Assembly: GCA_038147195.1 (NCBI GenBank)
Contig: JAYQTB010000004.1
Span: forward strand, 310,001-374,000
Direction of reading: 5' to 3'
From: Eutrophocola salsuginis
Lineage (GTDB): Bacteria > Pseudomonadota > Gammaproteobacteria > Pseudomonadales > Pseudohongiellaceae
DNA length: 64,000 bases
In this document: one piece after another, positions 25,546-35,400 of the stretch
Layout of the letters: every line of letters starts with the position of its first letter
Position numbering within the stretch: position 1 is the first letter of the stretch
Translations under genes and position numbers: made by a program
Notes under the pieces: model-generated
Seen by the model: the letters and a program-made list of their open reading frames with translations, nothing else
Databases searched by the model: none
What the model was told of the DNA's origin: nothing

Positions 25546-28266
25546 ATGAGTATGGCAAAATCTGAAGCAAGCCAGAAGGAATCCGCTAGTGCTGCTGATG
25601 CCGGAATGACGATACTCCTGCTGGACTCCCCCGGAAACGAGGGTGTGGACTTCCTGCAGAACATGCAGCGCATGGGCATGAAATTCATCTCAGAGCGAGT
25701 CAACAATAAGGATTCCCTGTTTAATGCCCTGAAGAAAAGTCACTGGGATATTCTCCTAGTCAATGACAAGGTCACTGCCCCCTCCGTAGAGGAAACGCTC
25801 AACTACCTCACGCAAATCAAGAATGAAACCGTCTACCTGCTTCTCAGCAGCGTGGAAATCAGCATCGATTTACTGACGGCACACTACAAGAAGGGTATAT
25901 CCGCCGTTGTTTCCAGCTTGAATCTGGATTACTCCCTCGAGGTCTTTGTCCGTGCGGCCGAACGCAGTCGACGCTATGTCCAGCATAGCCAACTAAATGA
26001 GAAAAAATTTGATTTGGTCAAGCATCGCGACCAGCTCAAATCCGGCACCGTAGAAGCGGTGGCCTACCTTTCAGATGGCATCCACGTGTTCGGCAACGAT
26101 GCTTACCTGAAAATACTCGGATATACGGACATGGATCATCTCATCACCATGCCGTTCATTGACATAGTTTCCATAGAGATGCGCGAGAAAGTGAACAAGA
26201 TGATTCTCGACTTCCAGCATGCCGTAGAAGTCATGCCTGATACGGAACCCATGTCCATTCCCCAGTTGAATGTCGAAGCAGCAGGCGAAAAGAAAGGCAT
26301 CATTGATGTTACAGCGATTTTCAATTCAGCGAGTTTCAATGGAAAAGATTGCATTCAGGTTTTATTCAAGGACAATTTGATTGAAGAGGAGTGCGATAAG
26401 ATTTTAGGCAGCCTCGTTTGTTCGCTCAGAGAGATAATAAAAAAATCTGAAGTTGATAAAAATTATCTAATTGGAGTATGTGAGCAAGTTGCTACTTTCG
26501 CCTCTATTCCTAATTTTATGCGTAAACTAGAAGTTACTTATCTTGCCATTTTAGCTGATGAAATCCTTTTGTTACTTTCGGATATTTTTGATCAAAATAC
26601 TCTTGATTGGAAAAAAATAAAAGCTAGGGTAAGTATTTCCTATGATGCCATCGTCAACTTTTCAGTCTTAATTAAGACTTTAAGAGAATATCAAGACAGC
26701 TTCGCCTTTGTAAGCAGCTACATAAATAAGCTTAGGGTATACCGGGGTAAAGCAGCAGTTTTTAATGGTCTCTTGCTTGCACAAGAACAAAAACTAAAAT
26801 TCCATCAGCATTACTCTCGAGCGCCTCGCAAGATGGAAGAATTATTGTCTAAACAAGCATTTTATTTAGAGAAGGCAGGAAAAATATTATTACTAAATCC
26901 AAAAGATGAAAAAGCATACCTCGTTTTGGTCAAAATAATTTCAAACATGGAGCAGATTTTTATCGAATGTAGGTTCGGAACTCTCTGGGGATTAGCAAGA
27001 GGGGTTTTAGATACATCAAATCACCATAACTACTTAGATGCAGAAAGAATTGGGGCAGTCGTTGCGCTTGCTAAACCTCTTTATTTGATTTCGAAGGGGG
27101 ATTTAACACCATTACAATTTTTCGAATATAGTATGCTTTTAAAAATTGTGAATATTTTGAATGGATCTGAGAAAAACACAATGCGTTTGTCGCTTATCCG
27201 GCAATGGTTATTAGTTGATTCTGAGATGGTAGGGCAATTACAAGATGATCTTAAAGGTGAAGATTTAAATCCTAAATATGGCGAAATTTCAGTACTAAGT
27301 GTATCCCAAGATGGATGTAAAAATAGTTCTCAAATTGAAAATAATAATTACGATAAATCCGACCTGAATCAAAAATTCCCTGTTTCCATCTCAGAAAGTA
27401 AAGACTCAAGCCTAAACGAGTCATTTGACCCGTTAATTTCTAAGCTTTCCTTACAGCCTGAATATACTGATCTTTGTGAAATTTTAGAAAAAGATGCTGA
27501 CATGCAGCTAATAGGAAAAGAATTAGAAAAAAACAATACCCTGCTTTTATCCATTATTGATGGAAGTAATGAATCATTACTTATCTCTGAGCTCCAAAAT
27601 CCGCTTAATAGGCTGAGTGCAATTTCATCGAAATATCTTCAAGAAGAGTACCTTGACACCGTTCGCACTATTTGTAGATTTATTAAAAATAATTCTGATA
27701 AAACAATTTCGGCTGATATAGCTGCCGTTCTTCAGACATTTTGTCTTCTCACTTCTAAACTGGCACTTCATTTAATCAAAGGCACAGCCCACAGTAATAT
27801 CGATTTTTCAATTGAAATTCTAGATTTAAAGAAAGAATTTTCTGAACTAGATAAGAGCCCGTTTAAACCAGAAATGACATCTACCCCTGTAGTGTTGGGA
27901 ATCGCTAATGATGTCTCTATAAAGTCTCTAATAAGTTCTATAAATTCTGTTACTCAAATTCAAAATGATCCTGAAGATACTGAATACGGAGATTTAATAA
28001 AAAACCTACAAATCCTTTCAGCATTAGCAGAAACTTATGGAATAGATGATGTTGTTAGGTTGGCATCATGTATGGAAGCCGCTTACCATTTTCAGGGATT
28101 AAATAAATCTCCTACTAGTATATTTATTAATGAACTTCTTCTTGAAGCTCATGTTTGGTTATCTGATTTGGCTAATCAGCTGGAAATTAATAAATTCGAC
28201 ATTGCTAGCAGCCAGGAGCTATGCAATCGTTTGATGTCAGCCACAACAAATATCACCATAAACTAA
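25546..28266 (+). CDS. FimX-like REC-PAS protein with a novel AT-rich C-terminal region
   Basis: A 906-residue cytoplasmic protein without membrane segments. Residues about 20-145 look like a degenerate receiver domain, and about 160-285 like a PAS domain (VEAVAYLSDGIHVFGNDAYLKILGY). This is the order of FimX-type proteins, where GGDEF and EAL domains come next. Here no GGDEF or EAL is present. Instead about 620 residues of helical, Lys/Asn/Ile-rich sequence follow. Around 26300-26400 base composition drops: hand counts give 37 G+C of 60 at 25621-25680, 20 of 60 at 26461-26520 and 15 of 60 at 27121-27180. Near the end LIKNLQILSALAETYGIDDV faintly recalls a HPt-like helix pair without its histidine. 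It is probably a chimera with a laterally acquired C-terminus; the function is unknown, perhaps in surface motility signalling. Confidence 0.75.
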   Translation: MSMAKSEASQKESASAADAGMTILLLDSPGNEGVDFLQNMQRMGMKFISERVNNKDSLFNALKKSHWDILLVNDKVTAPSVEETLNYLTQIKNETVYLLLSSVEISIDLLTAHYKKGISAVVSSLNLDYSLEVFVRAAERSRRYVQHSQLNEKKFDLVKHRDQLKSGTVEAVAYLSDGIHVFGNDAYLKILGYTDMDHLITMPFIDIVSIEMREKVNKMILDFQHAVEVMPDTEPMSIPQLNVEAAGEKKGIIDVTAIFNSASFNGKDCIQVLFKDNLIEEECDKILGSLVCSLREIIKKSEVDKNYLIGVCEQVATFASIPNFMRKLEVTYLAILADEILLLLSDIFDQNTLDWKKIKARVSISYDAIVNFSVLIKTLREYQDSFAFVSSYINKLRVYRGKAAVFNGLLLAQEQKLKFHQHYSRAPRKMEELLSKQAFYLEKAGKILLLNPKDEKAYLVLVKIISNMEQIFIECRFGTLWGLARGVLDTSNHHNYLDAERIGAVVALAKPLYLISKGDLTPLQFFEYSMLLKIVNILNGSEKNTMRLSLIRQWLLVDSEMVGQLQDDLKGEDLNPKYGEISVLSVSQDGCKNSSQIENNNYDKSDLNQKFPVSISESKDSSLNESFDPLISKLSLQPEYTDLCEILEKDADMQLIGKELEKNNTLLLSIIDGSNESLLISELQNPLNRLSAISSKYLQEEYLDTVRTICRFIKNNSDKTISADIAAVLQTFCLLTSKLALHLIKGTAHSNIDFSIEILDLKKEFSELDKSPFKPEMTSTPVVLGIANDVSIKSLISSINSVTQIQNDPEDTEYGDLIKNLQILSALAETYGIDDVVRLASCMEAAYHFQGLNKSPTSIFINELLLEAHVWLSDLANQLEINKFDIASSQELCNRLMSATTNITIN

Positions 28267-28672
28267 GATGTCTATGTAAAGCATGATGTGGCTAAGGAGG
28301 AGTTTATCATTGGTGCCTTTTACAAAAAGGAACTAATAACAAAGCAAGATTGTAGAGTAATTACTACCTGAATTTAAATATTCCTACAAAATAGAAAAAC
28401 TTTATGTCTTTTTCCACCTTCTAGTAAGATAAATGAGGGGTTTAGAATCATTAACTTGCATCTGATTTAAATTCATTGGCAACCTTATGTTGAAAATCTA
28501 GTTTTAGCTAATAGAGATTGCTGGTTGTTGCTAGACTTTACGGTAGATAAAAGTTTTAACCGTTTGAAACTGGGTGATCATTCTTTAATATTTTTATTAT
28601 AAAAAGAGCATATATCAGTATTTTACAAACCCAATTTTTCAACAAAAAATATACGATCGAGAGTATGCGCAG
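28267..28672. other. AT-rich intergenic stretch
   Basis: About 400 bases, as AT-rich as the C-terminal part of the preceding gene and without a credible gene on either strand. It holds a TTTTTA-TTA-TAAAAA inverted repeat (28591-28605). Composition returns to the usual level at the stop codon of the O-methyltransferase gene (28673), so the right border of the AT-rich block is near there. No terminal repeats or transposase remnants were seen. Confidence 0.5.
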
Positions 28673-29692
28673 CTATTGAATTGGCTTGCTACCGATAACT
28701 AAGTAATAGTAGCCATAGGAGCGCTGGGCGCGGACATTGGTGAAGCCGGCCTTCTCCAGCATTTCCCTGAGCTGGTTGAACGTGAACTGTTGGCCCTTTG
28801 TTCCCCAGGTCATTAGGAAGGAGAAAGCCACTGCCGGGTAGGGGGCATCCCCGGACTCATCCAGCAGCATTTCCTGCAGGCAGATTCGTCCACCTGGTTC
28901 CAGAGCAGCGAAGCTCTTGTCGGTGAGTTCCTGGCAGGTCTCCAGGCTCCAGTCATGAAAGACGTTGGCGAAGAAGTGGGCGTCGTAGCCTGCGGGCCAT
29001 TCCTGTCGGAACATATCAACGGCTCTTGTGTCTACGCGATCGGAAACACCAGCCTTGGCAATGTAATCCTCCGCCACTTTGCACACCGGAGCCAGCTCCA
29101 TAATCGTGCAGTGCATGTTCGGGTACTGGTTGGCCAGTGCCGTAGCATAGCAGCCCGAGCCGCCACCGATATCCATCAGTTTTTTCACACCGGAAAAATC
29201 ACAGTTGTGGGACAGGCCCACCGCCGATGCGATTGAATGACAGTGCATGTAGTCGGTGATGGTGCGGGCAAAGGCCGGGTCCATTTCGCCGGACTCCCAG
29301 CTGTCTGCTGCCTTGCGCTCCTCTACCGTCTGCCCGTCGCGGATGTTTTCTAGGAAAATTTTGTAGTTGGGCAGGAACTGGGAAGTCCAGCTGAAGAAAG
29401 GACCCCAGTAGAAGGGGCTATTCTTGACGAGGTAGGTACTTGATACGGGGTTGAGTTGGTAGCGACCCTCGTGACGATCGAGCAGCCCTAGGGATTTCAG
29501 CATGGCGAGAAGGGCCTTGAGGCCGCGCAGGTTGTAGCCGGTATTCCTGGACAGTGTTTCGGCATCTGCCGGAGTCGCCAACGCATCAAATATGGCCAGT
29601 TCCAGGCCAAGGGCGATGGCCGGGCTGTTGTATAGGGAGAGCATAGCGTCCCAGATCGGGGTGTCGTCGGTAGTCGGAAGGGCAGGATTCAT
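28673..29692 (-). CDS. SAM-dependent O-methyltransferase
   Basis: About 339 residues from the ATG at 29692 (MNPALPTTDD). The frame stays open for 29 more codons upstream, but that part (rich in Phe/Leu) looks non-coding. The protein has an N-terminal dimerisation/winged-helix part (GLELAIFDALATPADAETLS) and a C-terminal Rossmann methyltransferase domain with LMDIGGGSGCYATALA near residue 170. HDWSLETC near 245 matches the catalytic-His region of plant-type O-methyltransferases. It is divergent from ligAB, with about 130 bases between them. Aromatic hydroxyl methylation is inferred from the family and from the neighbouring ring-cleavage genes. Confidence 0.82.
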   Translation of the reverse strand: MNPALPTTDDTPIWDAMLSLYNSPAIALGLELAIFDALATPADAETLSRNTGYNLRGLKALLAMLKSLGLLDRHEGRYQLNPVSSTYLVKNSPFYWGPFFSWTSQFLPNYKIFLENIRDGQTVEERKAADSWESGEMDPAFARTITDYMHCHSIASAVGLSHNCDFSGVKKLMDIGGGSGCYATALANQYPNMHCTIMELAPVCKVAEDYIAKAGVSDRVDTRAVDMFRQEWPAGYDAHFFANVFHDWSLETCQELTDKSFAALEPGGRICLQEMLLDESGDAPYPAVAFSFLMTWGTKGQQFTFNQLREMLEKAGFTNVRAQRSYGYYYLVIGSKPIQ

Positions 29693-29823
29693 CAGGTAGT
29701 TCTCGTTATTATTGTGGAGCATAAGATACCGGAAAAATGGGAAAAGGGAAAAAGGGAATAAAGGTTTGAGTTGGTCCAACCAGCCATAATATGCTGGGCA
29801 GATATGCTGAAGATAAAAACGCC

Positions 29824-30228
29824 ATGACTACCAAAAAACCGGAATACGAGGACCTGCCCGGCACATGGGTATTCGACGCCCAGCGTGCGCGCAAGGGATA
29901 TCACCTGAATAATTTTTTCATGTCACTGATGAAGACAGAAAACCGCAAAGCCTTTCTCGAAGACGAAGCTGCGTACCTGCAACAATTTCCCATGACAGTG
30001 GCCCAGCGTAAAGCCGTCATGAAACGGGACTGGAACACAATGCTCGAACTGGGCGGCGTCGTTTACTGCCTGGCCAAGCTGGCCTTCACCGATCAGCATT
30101 CCTACCAATACATGGCTGCGGAAATGACCGGTATGAGCGAGCAGGAATATGTGGACATGATGCTGGCCGGCGGGCGCTCGCCCGATGGCTGGCGTTCCCG
30201 CGCCGAGCGGGAAGGGGAGGGTAATTAA
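29824..30228 (+). CDS. ligA: Protocatechuate 4,5-dioxygenase alpha subunit (LigA type)
   Basis: About 134 residues from the ATG at 29824; an in-frame ATG at 29791 is possible but lies in poor sequence. LPGTWVFDAQRARKGYHLNNF and the later WNTMLELGGVVYCLAKL segment are typical of the LigA small subunit of extradiol dioxygenases. It has no catalytic metal and caps the active site of LigB. Its stop overlaps the LigB start (TAATG). Confidence 0.88.
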   Translation: MTTKKPEYEDLPGTWVFDAQRARKGYHLNNFFMSLMKTENRKAFLEDEAAYLQQFPMTVAQRKAVMKRDWNTMLELGGVVYCLAKLAFTDQHSYQYMAAEMTGMSEQEYVDMMLAGGRSPDGWRSRAEREGEGN

Positions 30229-31067
30229 TGGCAAGAATTACGGCCGGTATTGGTATCTCACATACACCCGCCATCGGCGCTGCCGTCGACCTTGGCAAGA
30301 CTGATACTGATTACTGGAAGCCCCTGTTTGATGGTTTCAAACCGGCCAGGGAGTGGATGGCCAAAACGCCACCGGATGTTGCCATCATCGTCTACAACGA
30401 CCATAACAATGCCTTTGACTTCAGCATGATCCCCACCTTTGCCGTGGGTTGTGGTGACGAATTCATCATTGCGGACGAGGGCTGGGGCGCCCGCCCGGTA
30501 CCTCTGGTAAAAGGTTATCCTGAAATGGCCGCCCACCTGGTGCAATCCCTGGTACTAGATGAATTCGATATTACCATCGTCAACGAGATGCAAGTCGACC
30601 ACGGCCTCACCGTGCCCATGAGTCTGTTATGGGGCCAGCCGGACGTCTGGCCGGTACGCGTCATACCCATCGCCGTCAACGTGGTGCAGTACCCTCCTCC
30701 TACCGGTAATCGCTGCTACAATCTGGGCAAGGCCATCGGTAAAGCGGTCGGTGCATGGGATGAGGATCTCAACGTGGTCATCTTCGGCACCGGCGGCATG
30801 TCACACCAGATACAGGGGCCTCGCGCCGGCCTGATCAATCAGGACTTCGACAGGATGTTCCTCGACGGCCTTTCGTTGGATCCGGAAAAACTCGCCAAAA
30901 TCCCGCACCTGGAATACATGCGCGAGGCCGGTGCCGAAGCGGTGGAACTGGTCATGTGGCTGGTGATGCGCGGCGCGCTTGGAGACCGTGTAAGAGAGGT
31001 CTACCGTTTCATGCATGTACCCGCCTCCAGCACCGGCGTCGGGCACATTATCCTCGAAGCGGAGTAA
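30228..31067 (+). CDS. ligB: Protocatechuate 4,5-dioxygenase beta subunit (LigB type)
   Basis: A 279-residue class III extradiol dioxygenase catalytic subunit that opens catechol-type rings with O2. Metal ligands fit LigB: H12 in GISHTPA, H59 in YNDHNN, and a glutamate near 240 in AGAEAVELV. The catalytic His is H193 in GTGGMSHQ. Length agrees with Sphingobium LigB. No other genes of the 4,5-cleavage pathway (ligC, ligI, ligJ, ligK) are in the window, so the substrate may not be protocatechuate; gallate or another diol is possible. A strong hairpin follows. Confidence 0.9.
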   Translation: MARITAGIGISHTPAIGAAVDLGKTDTDYWKPLFDGFKPAREWMAKTPPDVAIIVYNDHNNAFDFSMIPTFAVGCGDEFIIADEGWGARPVPLVKGYPEMAAHLVQSLVLDEFDITIVNEMQVDHGLTVPMSLLWGQPDVWPVRVIPIAVNVVQYPPPTGNRCYNLGKAIGKAVGAWDEDLNVVIFGTGGMSHQIQGPRAGLINQDFDRMFLDGLSLDPEKLAKIPHLEYMREAGAEAVELVMWLVMRGALGDRVREVYRFMHVPASSTGVGHIILEAE

Positions 31068-31103
31068 GTCAGAAGTCTATTATAGTTACCATCTGCAAAG
31101 AGT

Positions 31104-31126
31104 GGGCCGGTCTGGAAGACCGGCCC
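31104..31126. terminator. Bidirectional hairpin between ligB and the convergent gene
   Basis: A perfect 10-bp stem (GGGCCGGTCT with AGACCGGCCC) around a 3-base loop lies in the 68-base gap between two convergent genes. The T-run is weak on both sides, so it may act with Rho or mainly as an mRNA end-protecting hairpin. Confidence 0.75.
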
Positions 31127-31135
31127 GTAGGATCT

Positions 31136-32068
31136 TTATTCGAATTGCAGGGGGAAGTTGCCGTCGTAGGGCGGCCAGTTCGGCACGGGCTGCGTCGGCG
31201 GTGCATAGAACATTGCGCCATGGACATGGCGGATTAGGCCGTCCTCGATGCTGATCGTGTGGGTGAAATGGTTTCTCCAGCGCTCGTTGCCAGGACGGCG
31301 AAGGAAAACCACCGACATCATTACGACCTGCTGTTCGACATCCACTACCTGTACGCGCCGGGCCGTGATCTGGGCCAGACCGAAGTCGCCCACGGTACGG
31401 CAGTCACCCCTGCCTTCAAAACCGACAGCGCCCGGGGCTAGTTCGCCGCCGAATGTGGGGAAACCGTTCTCGCGTCGAGAACATCCCGGGTGACCCTTCA
31501 CCACCTTACTGTTCTTGGCCATGATTCCGTCGAAATAACTGTTGGCTACGGCGATCAGGTCATCGCGGTTGTAACGGCGGTCCAGCGGTACATACCCTTC
31601 GTTGGGCGGGTTGTCGATCAGGTTCTCTGCATCGAACACTACACCGCCGGGCTCTCCGCTGATACCAACATCATTTTCCCGGCCGATATGCCATTCCGCC
31701 TCGGTAATCGTCTGGTTTTCGATCTTTAGGCGCAGAGCGACAACGGCGGGTTCGCCGTCTTCATCCAGCAGGCCGAAGAAGCCGGCGGTCTTGCCGACGG
31801 GGTCGTAATAACGCCGCTGTAGGACACCGAGGCCAGTGACCGTCGACCACAGGCCTTCATCATTGGGTGTCACGACAGAATTTTCGGTCTGGCGAAAGCC
31901 ATGGCTCAGTGGTGCCTGGGAGGCGTCATTGGCGACCAGGGCTTCCAGGTAAGAATCGAGGAACCGGGCCAGGCAGCTGCGGTCACAATCCTGGGCCTGC
32001 GCGGGCAGGGAAAGACAGGTGAGCAGGCCTAATATGGAAAGGAAGTGGAGTTTAAAGGAGTGGCGCAT
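31136..32068 (-). CDS. Secreted SnoaL-like protein of unknown function
   Basis: A 310-residue protein with a signal peptide (LSILGLLTCLSLPAQAQD). The mature N-terminus CDRSCLARFLDSYLEALVAND and a second segment RDDLIAVANSYFDGIMAKNS suggest two NTF2/SnoaL-like domains in tandem. Four cysteines (two near residues 28-32, others near 190-215) could form disulfides. Similar secreted proteins accompany aromatic-degradation genes in marine bacteria, as far as I recall, but no activity is assigned. The start ATG has AAGGGAAAA just upstream. Confidence 0.7.
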   Translation of the reverse strand: MRHSFKLHFLSILGLLTCLSLPAQAQDCDRSCLARFLDSYLEALVANDASQAPLSHGFRQTENSVVTPNDEGLWSTVTGLGVLQRRYYDPVGKTAGFFGLLDEDGEPAVVALRLKIENQTITEAEWHIGRENDVGISGEPGGVVFDAENLIDNPPNEGYVPLDRRYNRDDLIAVANSYFDGIMAKNSKVVKGHPGCSRRENGFPTFGGELAPGAVGFEGRGDCRTVGDFGLAQITARRVQVVDVEQQVVMMSVVFLRRPGNERWRNHFTHTISIEDGLIRHVHGAMFYAPPTQPVPNWPPYDGNFPLQFE

Positions 32069-32471
32069 GGGTTTTCCCTTTTGTTTTTATACTAGAGGCA
32101 ATGATTCTCTTATTGCCCCGGGAATTATTCAAGTGATGTCGGCGATCCTTCAGTCTTCCGAGGACAGCTTTGTTAATGTTGCCTAGTACCAGCGCCTCGA
32201 ATTGGTCGACAAGAGAGTCAGCGGTCATTGGATTGCCGAACAGTGTGCCATACCCACAGCGAATGCCGAACCCCACCAGAATGGCTATCTGTTCTAATCT
32301 TACAGCTTGAGTTGGTCCGCCATGTCGACTATACGCGGGATCGATTAGGATTTGATGGGCTTATTTCCCAGATCCGCGATATAACTGCGATCTATCTTTA
32401 GGTAAGACCAATTGAAATTTTCAACTGGCTCAGGTTGGGATTGCAGGTCGCTGAATCATCGATGGAAATGG
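32069..32471. other. Intergenic stretch between SnoaL-like gene and RND pump
   Basis: About 400 bases with no convincing gene. It contains a GGCAAT-N9-ATTGCC inverted repeat (32097-32117) just upstream of the ribosome-binding site of the minus-strand SnoaL-like gene, possibly an operator or leader hairpin. A 74-codon minus-strand frame here has no family features and was not accepted. Confidence 0.45.
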
Positions 32472-35400
32472 TCAGGCTGGCTTCAGCGTCGCTTCATCGC
32501 TGATAATGCGGGGCGTTATCCTTTTGCCTTGCATGTCCTCGAGGATTACGTACAGGCATGGGATCAGCAACAGCGTAATGACCGTGGCGAAGACAATGCC
32601 GAAGGCCAGCGATGTCGCCATGGGGATCAGGAACTGTGCCTGCATGCTGGTTTCCATCAGGATCGGCAGCAGGCCGAAGAACGTGGTCAGCGAGGTCAGC
32701 ATTATGGCCCTGAAGCGGCGGATACCACCGTTGATTACCGCATCAATGATGGGTGTGCCCTTACGCTTGGCCTTGTTGACGAAGTTCACCATGATGATGC
32801 TATCGTTCACCACCACGCCCGACAGCGCAATGATTCCGAGGAAGGACATGAAGTTGACTGGGATGCCGACGACCAGGTGGCCGACGATAGCGCCGACGAT
32901 GCCGAAGGGAATGACGCCCATAATCATCAGCGGCTGCATATAGGACCGCAGGGGAATGGCCAGCAAGGCATAGATGCCGAAGATGGCGAACACCATGCCG
33001 CGCGCCATGTCCTGGATGATGCTGGCTTGTTCGGCAGTGCCGCCATCTTCGCGGTAATCGACGCTGGGATAACGTGATTTCATTTCCGGGAAGAAATTGT
33101 TCTTGATGTCGTCGTTGACCAGGTTCGGTTCCACCATTGACTCGATGATGTCGGCGTTAACCGCCACCGAACGTTCGCCTTCGACGCGGTTTATCTGCGC
33201 ATAGCCCTGTTGCATGTCGAAGTCAGCGATTGAAGAGAAGGGAACTGACTCGCCGTTGCCGGTGCGAATGTACATGTCTTCTAGGTCGCCTATGGAGACG
33301 CGTTCGCTCTCGGGATAGCGCACCATCACGCGCACTTCGTCGTCACCGCGCTGCAGGCGTTGCGCCTGCGAGCCATAGAAAGCATTGCGCACCTGTGTAG
33401 ACAGGTCATTCAGGGTAAAGCCCATGACTTCGGCGCGAGGCAAAAGCTGAAGGCGCAGTTCGTCTTTGCTGTTCACGGCTTCGTTCTTGATGTTGATTAG
33501 GCCGTTGTAGGTACGCAGTTTTGCCTCCAGTTCGGCGGCGGCGGCTGTCAGTTCCGCAGGATTTTGGCTCACCAGCTGGTAGGAGATGGGATTGCCGCCG
33601 AACACCTGGCCGGCGGAGAAGGTCAGCGATTTTAGTCCGGGCATTTCACCGACATAATTCATCAGATACTCGGTGATTAGGTCGCTGTCTATCTGGTTGG
33701 CCACGTCCTTGTCCATCTCGATGGCGGCTGTGCCGGAAGCGACGCCACTGCCGACGATGATGACATGATCGACAATATTAGTTGAGGTCTCGCCTGTTTC
33801 CGAATCCACGAATTCAAATTTGCCGTTCAGTGACAAGGCTGCCTGCTCGATCTTGTTCATGATGACACGGGTTTGTTGTTCCGGGCTGCCCTCTACCATG
33901 GTCACGGATGCCTGGATGAAGTCGCTGGGAATTTCCGGCAGGAACACGACGCGTACGATGCCGCCTGCCAACAGGCCCGCGGAGATAATAAGGAGGCCGA
34001 CAAAGGAAGAAAGGGTGATCCAGCGGTATTCTATGCAGCGGCGCAGCCAGGGGACATAGGTATTGTGCACATAGGCGCTGAGCTTGTCGTTGCACCATGC
34101 CGGAATTGTGCTGAACCAGCTGTTTGGCTTTGGACGGCCGAAATGCACGAGGTGCGACGGCAGGATCAGTTTTGACTCTATGAGTGAGAATACCAGACAC
34201 AGGATTACCACCCAGCCGATGGAATCTGTGAATGCCGCGGCGAATCCGCTGATCATCAACAGGGGCATGAAGGCGACGATGGTCGTCAGTACACCGAACG
34301 TTGCGGGCATGGCAACACGGTTGGCCCCATGTACGATGCTGTCGACACTATGCCCGTACTTGGACATGCTGTGGTGGGCGCTTTCCCCGATGATGATGGC
34401 ATCATCCACCACGATCCCGAGCACCATGATGAAGCCGAATAGGCTGAGCATGTTCAGGTCTAGTCCCACGGCAGGCATCAGCGCGAAGGCGCCGAGGAAG
34501 GAAATAGGGATGCCAACGATAACCCAGAAGGCCAGTTTCAGTTCCAAGAACAGGCTGAGGATGATGAGGACGAGCAGGGCACCCATCAGCAGGTTCGATG
34601 TCATCAGGTCGAGCCGGTCCTGCAGGTAATAGGATGTGTCTGCCCACACATTCATTTCTATGCCTTCCGGCAGCGTTGCTTTGCGCTCATCGACAAAATT
34701 TCTAACAGTTTCAGTAACTTGCAGCATATTTTGGTTGCTGGTGGTCTGCACGGTCAGGCTGATGGAGGGCTGGCCGTCGAAGCGGGCATAGGTCTCGGTA
34801 TCCTCGAAACCGTCGACGATGGTGGCGATGTCCCCAAGCGTCAGTATGGTGCCGTCGGTCGTGGTCATTAGGACGATCTTGTCGAAATCCTGGTAGTTGT
34901 AGGCCATAGCCTGAGTGCGCACGAGTATTTCGCCCCCCTCTGTGTCGATGGAGCCGGCGGGCAGGTCTAGCGATGACATGCGTATGCGCTGGGCTATCTG
35001 GTCCAGGCTCAGGCCGTATTTAAGAAGAGTGTTTTCTGACACCTCGATACCAATCTCATAGGGACGATCGCCTGCCAGGCGCACGGACGTGACGTTATCG
35101 AGCTCCAGCAGTTCGTCACGAATCTGCTGGGCAAGTTCCTTTTGGCTAACCGGGTTGATATCGCCATAGACTTCGATACGCATCGCGTCATTGCGGATTA
35201 TGGTGCGTGATACAGAAGCCGGCTCGGCATCGACGGGGAAATTAATGATGCCGTCTACGCGCGTTTTAACGTCATTGAGCACTTCATTGATGTCATAGGA
35301 TTCGTCGACTTCCAGCGTGATACTGCCGCTACCTTCACGCGCGACAGAACGCACGGTGGTGATGCCGTCCACATCTTCAACGGACTCCTCGATGAGGATG

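Noticed and set aside
32052..32276. A 74-codon minus-strand frame in the gap before the SnoaL-like gene
   Set aside because: Composition and sequence look non-coding, it overlaps the start of a supported gene, and no domain is visible.
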